NCBI RefSeq assembly: GCF_005938745.2 | Contig: NZ_VCBX02000001.1 | Location: 4,788,501 to 4,852,500, forward strand | From: Rhodococcus sp. KBS0724 | GTDB taxonomy: Bacteria; Actinomycetota; Actinomycetes; Mycobacteriales; Mycobacteriaceae | Direction of reading: 5' to 3' | DNA: 64,000 nt | In this document: positions 42,124 through 51,973 of the stretch, one piece after another | Layout: every line of letters begins with the position of its first letter | Numbering within the stretch: position 1 is the first letter of the stretch | Translations under genes and position numbers: made by a program | Notes under the pieces: generated by a model | Told to the model about the DNA's origin: nothing | What the model saw: only the letters and a program-made list of their open reading frames with translations | The model's database searches: none

Positions 42124-43050
42124 ATGACCTCCATCGAACAGATCCGCGACGTCCACAAGGGCCAGATCCGCAAGGGCGGCGCCGGCGCGGTCCTCCTCGG
42201 ACCCGAAGACGCCGATCCCATCCTGACGCTGACCACCGGCGCCAGCGCAGGCCTCGCGGAAATCCCCAAGGGACCCAAGGGCTACAAGTCCATGGGCAAG
42301 CATCCCCGCGACGGCGCTCCGACATTCACCTCCGAGCAGGAGCAGTCCGAGGTCTTTACCTGGGGCGAGCTGGAAGCCTCTCGTATCGACAATATCTCGA
42401 AGACCTCGACCATCGCGTGGACCTGCCAGGACACCCGCAAGAGTGTGCTTTCCGCGCACACCGGCGTCGATCTCGACACCATCGAACTCGATCCGGTCAC
42501 CGGCGAGCTCCAGATCATCGAGCCCACCGATCCGGACATCCGGTACTACCGCGCCATCTTCATCACCGTCGACGGCCGCGGCGAGAACGCCTACTTCATC
42601 GCCCGCTACTGCCCCCGATTCGTCATCACCACCATCGGTGAGGAGTCGTGGAACGCGGAGAACCCGATCGTCTACCCCTTCACCGGTCGCGCACTCGTCG
42701 ACGACGACCTCGGATACGCCGTCAAGCGTCTCTACGGCGGACCGGGATGGAAGAAGGGTGCGCAGGCCGCTGGGTTCACACTGGGCTCGCTCGAGATCAC
42801 CACGGCCACCCTCCCCGGCGGCAAGGTTGGCACTGCGTACTCGCAGACGCTGCTCTCCGCCGGCGGCACCGCATCGCGCACCTGGACCATCTCCACAGGC
42901 TCACTGCCTGCAGGGCTGACCCTCAACGCCGCGACCGGCCTCATCTCCGGAACCCCGACCACTGCGGGCACGGTGAACTTCACCGTCCAGGTCGTAGACG
43001 ACGGATCGACCATCGCACAGAAGGCGCTGACCATCGTCGTCACCGCCTGA
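42124..43050 (+). CDS. major tail tube protein with C-terminal Ig-like domain
   Basis: A 308-residue tail tube protein. Residues about 1-220 form the tube subunit. The last 80 residues form a putative Ig/cadherin-like (He_PIG) domain: GGKVGTAYSQTLLSAGGTA, then SLPAGLTLNAATGLISGTP, a classic signature. Such extra domains sit on the outside of the tail tube and may bind cell-surface sugars or just strengthen the tail. It is followed by a strong hairpin. Confidence 0.9.
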   Translation: MTSIEQIRDVHKGQIRKGGAGAVLLGPEDADPILTLTTGASAGLAEIPKGPKGYKSMGKHPRDGAPTFTSEQEQSEVFTWGELEASRIDNISKTSTIAWTCQDTRKSVLSAHTGVDLDTIELDPVTGELQIIEPTDPDIRYYRAIFITVDGRGENAYFIARYCPRFVITTIGEESWNAENPIVYPFTGRALVDDDLGYAVKRLYGGPGWKKGAQAAGFTLGSLEITTATLPGGKVGTAYSQTLLSAGGTASRTWTISTGSLPAGLTLNAATGLISGTPTTAGTVNFTVQVVDDGSTIAQKALTIVVTA

Positions 43051-43061
43051 CCCCTGTTCGT

Positions 43062-43100
43062 CAGCCCGCGCCGTTGCATACCCCGGTGCGGCGCGGGCTG
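43062..43100. terminator. 12-bp-stem hairpin after the tail tube gene
   Basis: CAGCCCGCGCCG (43062-43073) and CGGCGCGGGCTG (43089-43100) are exact inverse complements with a 15-base loop, 11 bases after the stop codon of the tail tube gene. There is no T run. It probably reduces downstream expression or stabilises the capsid and tube messages. Confidence 0.65.
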
Positions 43101-43156
43101 ATTCCCACCCCCGCCGGGGACAACAACTTTCACCACCTCCCATCGAAGGGGCTCCC

Positions 43157-43513
43157 ATGTCTTTCCCGTCCCATCTCGTCTCACCCAGCGGCGTCACCGT
43201 CGCCGTCGGCTCCGCCCGCGAACACGTCAATCTGCGCTCTCTCGGCTACAAGACGCCCGAGCAGGTCACCGCCGCTGCGGAACAGGCGGCTGCACAGGCC
43301 ACCGCGAACGTCGCCGCAGCAGAAGCATCGGTCGAGGACGCTGCCGCGAATTCGTCAGCCGCACAATCCGATCTCGACTCCGCCCGCGAAAACGCGACAT
43401 CGACCCTGTCCGAACTCAAGGACGAACTGGGCGACGGCGGCGATCCTGCCCTACCGGTCGATGGCGATCCCGTCGCCCCCAAGCCAACCGGCCGCGCCGG
43501 CCGCACCAAGTAG
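43157..43513 (+). CDS. small Ala-rich coiled-coil phage protein
   Basis: A 118-residue protein with a short beta N-terminus (HLVSPSGVTVAVGSAREHVN), an Ala-rich helix (AAAEQAAAQATANVAAAEAS) and an acidic-to-Pro/Arg tail. It lies between tail tube and tail chaperone genes and is probably structural or an assembly factor. No family is recognised. Confidence 0.68.
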   Translation: MSFPSHLVSPSGVTVAVGSAREHVNLRSLGYKTPEQVTAAAEQAAAQATANVAAAEASVEDAAANSSAAQSDLDSARENATSTLSELKDELGDGGDPALPVDGDPVAPKPTGRAGRTK

Positions 43514-43558
43514 TTCCCACCCATCCGTAAACAACCAACACAGAACCGGGGTTCCATC

Positions 43559-43903
43559 ATGGCCAAGAAGAACGAATACGACTACTTCGCAATGAAAGCC
43601 GCTGCCGAGAAGAAGTCACGCGGCCCGTTCATCCTCCCGCTCCCGCCGAAGGAAGAGGAGGACGGTTCGTTCACCGACCGCAAGATCGTCGTCGAACCGT
43701 TCACGGTGAAAAAGGCATTCAAGGCGAACCCTGGAGCGGGTCCGAACGAGCAGTTGAAATTCGCATTCGGCGCCGAGCAGTGGGAAATGCTGCTTGATGT
43801 TGTCGGGGATGAGGATGTGCTTGTCCTGCAGGAGATTGCACAAACATTCAGTAACCATTTCTACGGTGATGTCGAGGGCGTCGACGGGGGAAAAGAGCAG
43901 TAG
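43559..43903 (+). CDS. tail assembly chaperone, short product (G)
   Basis: The 114-residue zero-frame product of the tail assembly chaperone pair. It has charged ends and a helical core (QLKFAFGAEQWEMLLDVVGD, VLVLQEIAQTFSNHFYGD) as in lambda gpG-like proteins. A slippery heptamer lies just before its stop, and the next reading frame continues for 150 codons without its own ribosome site, so a minor longer protein is expected. Confidence 0.85.
   Translation: MAKKNEYDYFAMKAAAEKKSRGPFILPLPPKEEEDGSFTDRKIVVEPFTVKKAFKANPGAGPNEQLKFAFGAEQWEMLLDVVGDEDVLVLQEIAQTFSNHFYGDVEGVDGGKEQ
43888..43894 (+). other. programmed -1 frameshift site GGGAAAA
   Basis: The heptamer G-GGA-AAA fits the X-XXY-YYZ slip rule in the zero frame of the chaperone gene (43888-43894), 6 bases before the zero-frame stop. 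Slipping one base back joins the frame open from 43870 to 44346. Confidence 0.85.
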
Positions 43904-44346
43904 TCGAACTGATCGACCAGTGGGCAGGTGAACTCGAATACGACCTGCACGCTTACCTCGGAATAGATCTCGATGATTTCTTCCGAGGTAAGTGGCCCTG
44001 GGCCAAACTGTTTCGGCTCATCTCGCAACTGCCGAACGGCTCGCGCTACAAAGCCGGACTGATGCTCGATCCGGAGTTGGCCGAGTGGATCGTCGATCAG
44101 CTCGAAGACGACGGCGAGGAGCTGACCGCCAGGTCGTCGTTCGTCGACGAGACCGTCGATACCGCGATTCTGCGCGACATTCACAACGCGGTGCGCTACC
44201 TGGTGTCGCCGATCCTCGCGCCTCACGTGAAGAAGCCTCCGCGCATCGACCCCATCAAAGGCCCTGTCCCGGAGTGGAAACGCGTCCAGAACGGGCGCGA
44301 CATGGACGACGTCGACGAGATGTTGGCGTACTACGGAATTGAATAG
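43894..44346 (+). CDS. tail assembly chaperone, frameshift extension (T of GT)
   Basis: This frame lies -1 to the upstream chaperone gene and is translated after slipping at 43888-43894, giving a fusion of about 262 residues. The extension contributes 150 residues (AVVELIDQWAGELEYDLHAY, FFRGKWPWAKLFRLISQLP) with the Trp-rich helical look of lambda gpT-like domains. The fusion binds the tape measure and loads tail tube subunits onto it during tail assembly; it is not in the finished virion. It has no credible start codon or ribosome site of its own before 44062. Confidence 0.85.
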   Translation, partial: RAVVELIDQWAGELEYDLHAYLGIDLDDFFRGKWPWAKLFRLISQLPNGSRYKAGLMLDPELAEWIVDQLEDDGEELTARSSFVDETVDTAILRDIHNAVRYLVSPILAPHVKKPPRIDPIKGPVPEWKRVQNGRDMDDVDEMLAYYGIE

Positions 44347-44357
44347 GCGGTGCCCTG

Positions 44358-47300
44358 ATGGCGACGTACGAAACCGGTCAAGCGGCCATCCGGATCGTCC
44401 CGAATCTGACTGGGTTTCATAAGACGTCGAACGAGAAGTTGAAGGAGCGTCCACTTCGGGCGCCGGTTCAGTTGGTGCCGAACCTGAAAGGGTTCATCAC
44501 CGATGCGAACACCAAGATCGCGGCACTGAATCTCAAGCCTGCCAAGGTCCAGATCGTTCCGGACATAACCGGTTTCGCGACGGCGCTCGACAACAAGCTC
44601 AAAGCCGTGCACGCCGAGTTCGACGTGCAGATCCTTCCGGACATCACGGGTTTCGCGACCGAGCTGGATACCCAATTGGCGACGGTTCCCGAGCACAAAC
44701 TCGAAGTTGGACTTGAGGTCACGGAAGCGGAAATCCAGCGGTTCCTTCGGGACCTGCAGGCGCATCTGAGCAAGGCCGATATCAGGGTGCCGGTAAGGCT
44801 CGATCTCGACGAGGGCAACTACCTCGAACGGATCGCATGGCTGACCCGGCCGCGCAATCAGAAAATCGACATCCACACCGACGAGTCCGGCATCAAAAAG
44901 ATGAGCGGAGCACTCGGTGGGTTGACCTCGGGTCTGGGTGGAATCTTGCGAGGTGTCGCACCGATAGCGGCAATCGGTTTCGCCGCGGCCGGCGCGGTCG
45001 GCCCGATCGGTGCGCTGGTGGCGGCTCTCGGTACCGCTGCCGGTGCTTTGGCGGCGCTTCCGGCTCTCGGTGTCGCTGCCGGTGCGGGTTTGGCTGCTGT
45101 GATGATCGGCGCTAACGGTGTCTCCGGAGCGTTTTCCGAGATGAAGAAGTCCAGCAGCGCTGGCGCCGACACATCAAAGGCGGTCGAGGCAGCGCAACAG
45201 CGAATTGCATCAGCCGAACGAGGCGTCGCAGCGGCACAGCGCACATCCAAGCGCGCCCAACAGGACCTCAACGACGCCCGCAAGGACGCTGCGAAGCGTC
45301 TGCGCGACATGAATGACGAACTGCAGAACTCGGCACTCGACGAGGAAGCCGCCGTTCTGGCAGTCAATCGCGCACGTAAAGACCTGGAGCAGACGAAGAA
45401 GGACCAAGCCAAGGGCGAGGCTGACGGCGACGATGTCGCCGAAGCTGACCTTGCCTATCGACAGGCCATCGCGGCAATGGAGGCGCAACGCAAGTCTGCT
45501 ACCGAACTCGCAAGTGAGACAGCGCTTGCCAACCAGGCCGGTGTCGAAGGTTCACGCGAGGTCATTGATGCCAAGCAAGGAGTCATTGACGCGACCCAGG
45601 GCGAAGCAGACGCGCAGCAGGATCTAGCCAACGCTGTTCGTGATCTCGGTGACGCCGGGAAGGGCTCCGGCGGGGTCGACAAGTTCGCCGAAGCGATGGA
45701 CAAGCTCTCCGCGAATGCGCAGGACTTCGTCTACGCGATGCAAGATCTCGGTCCTGCGTGGACCGATGTGCGGAAGTCGATCCAGGATGATCTGTTCGAG
45801 GGGCTGGGTGACTCTGTCACCAACCTCGCGAATACGCAGTTGCCGGTCCTCAAGACCGGGCTCGGTGCCATCGCATCCGAGATCAACGGTGGCCTGCGAT
45901 CGGCAATCGCACAGTTTTCGACGGAGTCTGCTGCGCTGGACTTTTCGAAGGTGCTGGGCAGCTCGGCGGATATGTTCTCCGGGATCGCGGATTCCATGGC
46001 GCCGCTCTCCCAAGCGTTCATGGACATCGTGTGGGTCGGCTCGGACTTTCTCGGCGGTGTCGGGTCCGGGATAAGTGATTGGGCCTCTGGGTTCGCCGAC
46101 ACGATCGCGGAGATGCGGGCCGACGGCAGCTTGAAAGAGATGATCCAGAACGGCTTGGACATGCTCAAGAAGCTCGGGTCCATGCTTGCCGATGTCGGTG
46201 GCATCATCACCGGAGTCTTCGGCGCCGCGATGGAGGCCGGCGGCGACACCATGGCCGGTCTCGGTCAGGTGCTGGACATGGTCAACAAGTTCGTCAATTC
46301 CGTTGACGGACAGGCTGCGTTGAAGGACTTCTTCACCGCTATCGGTGCTGCGATCAGTGCTGTTATGCCGATCATTTTGCAGATCGCTGAGGTCATCGGA
46401 ACTACGGTGGCACCGGCGATCTCGGAGATGATTGTCGCGATGGGACCGGGGATCTCCGTCCTTGTCGACGGTCTCGCGGCGGGTTTGGAGGCATTGGCTC
46501 CGGCGATGGGGCCGATCGGCGAAATGATCGGCGCTATCGGTGCCGCTCTCGCTCCCCTGATGGAGCCGTTGGGTGCGCTCATTGGTGTCATCGCGGGCGG
46601 TCTCGCGCAGGCGATCACGGCGATCATGCCGGGCATCACGGCTATCACGGAAGCGCTCTCGACGGCTTTGATGCCGATCCTTCCGATACTGACCGGGTTG
46701 TTCGAGCAACTCACTCCGATCATCGGAGAGATCGCGACTGTGCTGGGAGACGTTCTCGGATCGGTTATTTCGGTAATCGCTGAGGCGCTCTCTGCGGCAC
46801 TGGTGCCGATTCTCCCGATCCTGACCGGGTTGTTCGAACAGATGGCCCCGATCATCGGGCAACTGGCGACAGTGCTCGGTGATGTTCTGGGAACGGTCCT
46901 TTCGGTGCTCGCACCGATCCTTCCGGTGATCATCGGTTACTGGGCGGATCTGCTCGATGCAGTGTTGCCGTTGCTTGAACCACTGATGAGTTTGGCGGTG
47001 GCGATTCTCGAACCGCTGCTCACCGTGATCATGGAACTGATTCCGATCATTGCGGAGATCGCCGGCGTCATTGCCGGGGTACTCGGCGAAGCGGTCGAGA
47101 TGCTGGTGCCGATCCTCGAACAGTTGTCGCCGATGTTCGGTGAAGTCGCGAGCATCGTCGGCGAGTTGTTGATGGCGGCGGTGCGGGCGCTTGCTCCGCT
47201 GATTCCGCCACTGGCAGATGCGTTCTTGAAGATCATCGAGGCGCTGCTGCCGCTGCTTCCGGTGATACTGGATCTGGCGATGAAGCTGCTTCCACCGTTG

Positions 47301-49433
47301 GTGGACATCATCATGGCGCTGATTCCGGCGATCGAACCGGTGATCGGCATCGTGACGATCCTGATCGACATCTTCGCCGAGCTGGTGGCATTCCTTGTCC
47401 CGATATTGATTCCGGCTGTCGAGCTGATCGGATCGATTGTTTCGACGGTATTCGGCGTGATCGGTGACGTGATCTCCGGAACCATCAACAACGTCGTGAC
47501 ACCGGTGCTCAACACCTTCGAGACGGTGATCGGCAAGGCCCGCGATTTCATCAGCGGCGCTATCGACGCGATCAAGGGATTCTTCACCGGTCTCGGTGAC
47601 GTCGTCGGCAACGTCTTCAACGGAATTACGACCGGAATCGCCAAGGCCATCAAGGGCATCGGCAGCCTGATGTCGAAGTTCAAGAATGTCCCAGGTCTCG
47701 GATGGGTCGGCGAAACCGGTGAGTCCATGACTCGTTGGGCTGATGAGCGACTTGCTCAGAAGCTCGCGACTGGTGGTCAGGTCGAAGCCGGCCGCGACAG
47801 CCGCGGTGTGTTGTTCGGTCCCGGAACCGGTACGTCGGACAGCATTCTCGGCCGCGACGAGAATGGAATGCCGACGGCGCTGGTGTCGGCCGGTGAGATG
47901 GTCGTCAACAAGAAGCAGACGGACAAGAATCTGCCCTTGCTGACAGCGATCAATGCCGGGTGGACACCGCCAGCGGAGTTCCTGCACGCAATGCTGCCCG
48001 GCTTCGCTGGCGGTGGCCAGGTCGAGTCGATGGAGAAGATCGTCGGCGAACGCTGGCCGTCGCTGCTCCAAGGCGGCCATGCGTTCTCGTCGTACCGCAA
48101 CAGCAACGATCACCACGGTTCCGGTCTCGCTGCGGACTTCTCCAACGGCGGTGACGCCGGCAGTCCGGAGATGCAGGAGTTGGCGGCGTACATTGCCGAC
48201 AACTATCTCGGGCAGACACTCGAGCTGATCCACTCACCGTTCGACCGCAACATCAAGAACGGTGAGTACGTCGGCGACGGAATGGGCTACTACGGCGCCG
48301 GTCTGATGGCGCAGCACCGCAATCACGTGCACTGGGCTGTGGCCGAACCTGTCGGTGAACCAACTCCACAGATCGTTCCGGAGCTCAACCCGTTCGCCGG
48401 TAGTGGCCCGTCGGCGCAGACACCGTCCACGTCTGCATCGGAGGCGAAAGTTCCGGACACCGGGATCTATGCCGGGATCAAGGACGGCAGCACCACCACC
48501 GATTCCGGGGCATTGCCGACGATGGCGGATATCGCTGCCGATGCGGCGAGGGAAACCACCGAGGGCGTGTTCGACTTCTTCGGACTCAAGGACACCGTGT
48601 TCTTCGATCCGAACCTGTCGCCCTTCGTTCGCGGCGCTACCGCGGCCGAGGACGCTCGCAAGCAGCAGAACTCCGATGCCAACTCTGCATTCAACGCACA
48701 CCAGGGAACCGGGTTCGCGCCGGGAACGGTGGCCTCGGAGGTAGTTCCGACGTTCACCTCACCGTTAGCTCCGGAGCCTGATCACATCTGGGATCCGAAT
48801 CAGGGTGCAGCGCAGTGGGACAGCACGATCCTCAAGGCGCTGAACATGATGGGGCTGCCGGAATCGAATCTCGGTCGCACTCGTGAGCAGATCGACATCG
48901 AGTCCTCGGGTAATCCGGACATCGTCAACTACGGCTACACCGGCGAGGACGGCAGCCACCCGACCGGGTTGTTGCAGTGCTTGCAGGCCACGTACGACGC
49001 GATGGTCCATCCCGACCTTGCGGGTCGTCCGATCACCGATCCGCTGGCGAACATCACCGGCGGTCTCGGCTGGGTGGTCAACCGGTGGGGCGGTCCGGAG
49101 CAGAAGTGGCCCACCCGCGCCGGATACCGCGACGGCGGATTTATCTGGGGCGGCGGTGACGGCACGTCGGACTCCGTACCGATCGATGCCAGCACCGGTG
49201 AGTTCATTGTCCGAGAGGCGAAGGCCCGCAAGTACGGGCCGGTCCTCGAGGCCATCAACTCCGGCGTGATGGATCAGATGCTCCAAGCGGGCCGGGCCGG
49301 GTTCCGCGGCTCGGGCGCCGGCCGCGACATCTCGTTGTCGATCGGCGAAATCAACACCTACGGCGAGGCCGCAGCGGTGCGCGAGTACAAGCGCGCCGTC
49401 CGCGCTGCCGTGACGTCCGACGCGCTGGCATAG
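44358..49433 (+). CDS. tape measure protein with two wall-hydrolase domains
   Basis: The longest phage gene, 1691 residues, setting tail length. At the usual 0.15 nm per residue the tail would be about 250 nm. Repeated NLTGF/DITGF-like strands lie at the N-terminus, a coiled-coil region near 265-380, and long hydrophobic helices from about 400 to 1100. Near residues 1225-1325 is an M15-like metal site (HHGSGLAADF, then HRNHVHW). Near 1500-1585 is a lytic-transglycosylase-like domain (IDIESSGNPDIVNYG, HPTGLLQCL). Both probably cut peptidoglycan at DNA entry. Confidence 0.93.
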   Translation: MATYETGQAAIRIVPNLTGFHKTSNEKLKERPLRAPVQLVPNLKGFITDANTKIAALNLKPAKVQIVPDITGFATALDNKLKAVHAEFDVQILPDITGFATELDTQLATVPEHKLEVGLEVTEAEIQRFLRDLQAHLSKADIRVPVRLDLDEGNYLERIAWLTRPRNQKIDIHTDESGIKKMSGALGGLTSGLGGILRGVAPIAAIGFAAAGAVGPIGALVAALGTAAGALAALPALGVAAGAGLAAVMIGANGVSGAFSEMKKSSSAGADTSKAVEAAQQRIASAERGVAAAQRTSKRAQQDLNDARKDAAKRLRDMNDELQNSALDEEAAVLAVNRARKDLEQTKKDQAKGEADGDDVAEADLAYRQAIAAMEAQRKSATELASETALANQAGVEGSREVIDAKQGVIDATQGEADAQQDLANAVRDLGDAGKGSGGVDKFAEAMDKLSANAQDFVYAMQDLGPAWTDVRKSIQDDLFEGLGDSVTNLANTQLPVLKTGLGAIASEINGGLRSAIAQFSTESAALDFSKVLGSSADMFSGIADSMAPLSQAFMDIVWVGSDFLGGVGSGISDWASGFADTIAEMRADGSLKEMIQNGLDMLKKLGSMLADVGGIITGVFGAAMEAGGDTMAGLGQVLDMVNKFVNSVDGQAALKDFFTAIGAAISAVMPIILQIAEVIGTTVAPAISEMIVAMGPGISVLVDGLAAGLEALAPAMGPIGEMIGAIGAALAPLMEPLGALIGVIAGGLAQAITAIMPGITAITEALSTALMPILPILTGLFEQLTPIIGEIATVLGDVLGSVISVIAEALSAALVPILPILTGLFEQMAPIIGQLATVLGDVLGTVLSVLAPILPVIIGYWADLLDAVLPLLEPLMSLAVAILEPLLTVIMELIPIIAEIAGVIAGVLGEAVEMLVPILEQLSPMFGEVASIVGELLMAAVRALAPLIPPLADAFLKIIEALLPLLPVILDLAMKLLPPLVDIIMALIPAIEPVIGIVTILIDIFAELVAFLVPILIPAVELIGSIVSTVFGVIGDVISGTINNVVTPVLNTFETVIGKARDFISGAIDAIKGFFTGLGDVVGNVFNGITTGIAKAIKGIGSLMSKFKNVPGLGWVGETGESMTRWADERLAQKLATGGQVEAGRDSRGVLFGPGTGTSDSILGRDENGMPTALVSAGEMVVNKKQTDKNLPLLTAINAGWTPPAEFLHAMLPGFAGGGQVESMEKIVGERWPSLLQGGHAFSSYRNSNDHHGSGLAADFSNGGDAGSPEMQELAAYIADNYLGQTLELIHSPFDRNIKNGEYVGDGMGYYGAGLMAQHRNHVHWAVAEPVGEPTPQIVPELNPFAGSGPSAQTPSTSASEAKVPDTGIYAGIKDGSTTTDSGALPTMADIAADAARETTEGVFDFFGLKDTVFFDPNLSPFVRGATAAEDARKQQNSDANSAFNAHQGTGFAPGTVASEVVPTFTSPLAPEPDHIWDPNQGAAQWDSTILKALNMMGLPESNLGRTREQIDIESSGNPDIVNYGYTGEDGSHPTGLLQCLQATYDAMVHPDLAGRPITDPLANITGGLGWVVNRWGGPEQKWPTRAGYRDGGFIWGGGDGTSDSVPIDASTGEFIVREAKARKYGPVLEAINSGVMDQMLQAGRAGFRGSGAGRDISLSIGEINTYGEAAAVREYKRAVRAAVTSDALA

Positions 49434-49442
49434 GAGGCGAAT

Positions 49443-50288
49443 GTGAGTTTCATCCGTGGTGATGCCACGTACTCCGACTATGTCGGCCCGTCCGGGCGGG
49501 TGTACCCGCTCACCGGCCCGCGCCGGGGAACGATGGGGATTCAGATGCTCCCCGGCGCAGACGGGCTCCTGGGGCCGTCCGGCGGGCTGCTCACTGACAG
49601 TGCAGCCCGCCAGCACGGCATCGACATCTCCGGGGTGTCGATCGGTGCCGCGTACTACGAGTACAACTTCGACGTGTGGGGCAAAACCGCACGCGAATGG
49701 GCTGTGGTCAACCGGATGTGGCTCGACGACTGGGATTTCCTGCGCCCGGGGTTCCTGCGTTATTACACATCGGATTTCGGGTGGCGCTGGGCGCAGGTTC
49801 AGCAGGGCCGGGATCACTCCGGAGCGTACAAGTTCGACCCCCGCCGTACCCGCCAAGCGACCTACGCGCAGGTCGCAGTCGCACCATCGGCGTACTGGCG
49901 AGCCAAGGACGTCGAAGATTCCTGGATCGACGAGGGCACGCACATCGTGCGAATGAAGCTCTACAACGGTGGTGACGTTCCGGCGTGGCCGCAGCTGACG
50001 TTGACCGGTGAGTGCGGGTTCCGGATCCGGTGGCGCTCGAACGACTTCGAGGTCCCGAAGTTGCTCCCCGGCGAGGACGCCGTGGTGTCGTCGCTGCAGA
50101 CCGATCAATCGATCCGGACGATGAAGGCAGACGGCTCTCGCGGCCGCAATCTGCTGCCCCTCACCAAGGGCCGCTACTTCAAAGACCCGATCGATCCGGG
50201 GGTCGTGGAGACCGTGATCATCGAAACCATCGGTGGCGCAGGCAAAGTGCAGGCCCGCGTCCCTCAACAGTTCAAGAGGCCCATCTGA
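49443..50288 (+). CDS. distal tail (Dit)-like minor tail protein
   Basis: A 281-residue protein directly after the tape measure, where the Dit hub gene lies. It is beta-rich, with a DYVGPSGRVYPLTGPRRGTM start, a body including FRIRWRSNDFEVPKLLPGED and a basic C-terminus. Dit hexamers join the tube to the fibre-bearing tip. The start is GTG at 49443 following AGGAGG. The family assignment rests mainly on order. Confidence 0.8.
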   Translation: MSFIRGDATYSDYVGPSGRVYPLTGPRRGTMGIQMLPGADGLLGPSGGLLTDSAARQHGIDISGVSIGAAYYEYNFDVWGKTAREWAVVNRMWLDDWDFLRPGFLRYYTSDFGWRWAQVQQGRDHSGAYKFDPRRTRQATYAQVAVAPSAYWRAKDVEDSWIDEGTHIVRMKLYNGGDVPAWPQLTLTGECGFRIRWRSNDFEVPKLLPGEDAVVSSLQTDQSIRTMKADGSRGRNLLPLTKGRYFKDPIDPGVVETVIIETIGGAGKVQARVPQQFKRPI

Positions 50289-51943
50289 TGGCTTACATCG
50301 ACATGTACAACGACGTGTACGGGGCGCAAGCCGAAGATCTTCTCGATCCCGCGTTCATCAACGAGATGCGCGAAAAGTTCGCGAAGATCGAGGAACAGGC
50401 GGAGAAGGACCGCCAGCTTTACGGCTATCCCAAGGCTCATGTGCGGATGATGACCAAGCACATGGAAGTTGCTGCGATCTGCACCGACTACCGCGAGCTG
50501 AAGTTCAGCGACAAGATGAACGCTGCCGGGTCCCTGCAACTGAAGTTGCCGTACAGCGAGAAGTGGATCGAGGCGGTCGCCGACATCGACGTCGACGAAG
50601 TCATTCCGATCATCGTCGATCTGCCCGGCTATCAGACGGTGTGGTTTGTCACCGACTCCTACGAGGTCGAGGACGAGGACGGCAGCGAGTGGATCGAAGT
50701 CGTCGCGATCAACGACTGGGAGTTCATGAACCGCATGGTGTTCTGGGCCTCGCCTGGCGCACCGGCATCGTTCCAGCTGCCTAAGGAATGGGTGGGTATC
50801 GGGTCGGCGATTTCGCTGCTCAAGTACTGGTTCATCCTGCCGAACCTCGCGCGCCTGCAGGCACCGTTCTACGGGTTCCCGGACGGCGATCTGCTGTCGC
50901 TGAAAACGTGGAACATTCTGCGGAACGCGCAGTGGCCGATCATGGTGAAGCCGACGTCGATCATCCACGACACCAGCCCTATCGTTGCGCTCTCGACGCG
51001 CTTCGATGTTGCTGGTGCTGCAGTCGGGGACATTCTGAAAACCGAAGGCCTGCAGCTGGTCACCGAGATCTACATTCACGGTGAGTCGGAGCAGCCGTTC
51101 CCGGACATCATGATTCTCGACCGCACGACGATCATCATCGACATCGTGCAGAAGGCAGACCTGCGCGCCTTCACCGGAACGTTCGTCGACGGCATCATCC
51201 GCACCGGACTCGAGATCCTCGACAGTGGCCTGTCGTGGTTGGCGTACCCAATCCTGAGTCAGGACGATTACAGCGACTACTTCCAAACCCTTTTGGGGAC
51301 ACTGCCGTACAAACCGTGGATTGTCTTCCACAAAGGCACCACCCGAAGCAGTCGCGTCGGCAAACACAAACCGATGGCGTCGCGAGCGACCGTCGGCGGC
51401 CACTCTCCGGAGTGGATGAACAAACTCGCCGTCGCCGCCTCGAACACCCTCCTCGGGTTGCTCGGCACCGCAATCGGTATCCCCGGCCTCGGCGTCGGGA
51501 TCCTCGAAGACGAAGTCAAGAACGTCGCGATGGCCTTCCATACCTGGGAAGACCAAGCCCGGGCGAAACGGTCCGGGCCGTGGCGATTCCGAGAAGTGTT
51601 CAAGGAAGCCTCCAGCGGCCTGTCGCTGAACGCGCTCGCCGCGATCAAGACAGCGTTGTGGGAGAACCGCGGCTATCTCTCGCACGAGATTTCGGTGACG
51701 AACGGAAGACCGTTCTACCTGGGATTGCATATCGGTCTCGGAGATCCGTGCGGCTACGAGAAGCGCGGCAAGATCCACACCGACTACGTCTACGGCATCG
51801 ACTACGAGGACACCCCAGGTGTTCGCGGTCATGTCGTGATGCAAATCGGCGACGGTACAAGAGATTTGGACCCCGGCGCACTCGCGCTCGGGAAGATCCG
51901 CACCTTCGGGTCGGCGCTGAGCAAGATGGCCCTCGCCAGCTGA
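50288..51943 (+). CDS. tail tip protein, ReqiPepy6 Gp37-like
   Basis: A 551-residue tail tip protein in the slot of Tal/gp27-like hubs. It fits the siphovirus Gp37-like family described from Rhodococcus phages: EVAAICTDYRELKFSDKMNA, then LPGYQTVWFVTDSYEVEDED and EVVAINDWEFMNRMV. Such proteins form the tip core below Dit. It overlaps the upstream gene by one base and contains no visible hydrolase motif. Confidence 0.85.
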   Translation: MAYIDMYNDVYGAQAEDLLDPAFINEMREKFAKIEEQAEKDRQLYGYPKAHVRMMTKHMEVAAICTDYRELKFSDKMNAAGSLQLKLPYSEKWIEAVADIDVDEVIPIIVDLPGYQTVWFVTDSYEVEDEDGSEWIEVVAINDWEFMNRMVFWASPGAPASFQLPKEWVGIGSAISLLKYWFILPNLARLQAPFYGFPDGDLLSLKTWNILRNAQWPIMVKPTSIIHDTSPIVALSTRFDVAGAAVGDILKTEGLQLVTEIYIHGESEQPFPDIMILDRTTIIIDIVQKADLRAFTGTFVDGIIRTGLEILDSGLSWLAYPILSQDDYSDYFQTLLGTLPYKPWIVFHKGTTRSSRVGKHKPMASRATVGGHSPEWMNKLAVAASNTLLGLLGTAIGIPGLGVGILEDEVKNVAMAFHTWEDQARAKRSGPWRFREVFKEASSGLSLNALAAIKTALWENRGYLSHEISVTNGRPFYLGLHIGLGDPCGYEKRGKIHTDYVYGIDYEDTPGVRGHVVMQIGDGTRDLDPGALALGKIRTFGSALSKMALAS

Positions 51944-51973
51944 CCCCCATCGAAAGCAAAAGGGGAACAACTC

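Noticed and set aside
45624-48233. An 869-codon leftward open frame inside the tape measure gene
   Set aside because: It is a shadow of the repetitive tape measure sequence; its product is an Asp/Arg/His/Gln-rich repeat without known relatives.
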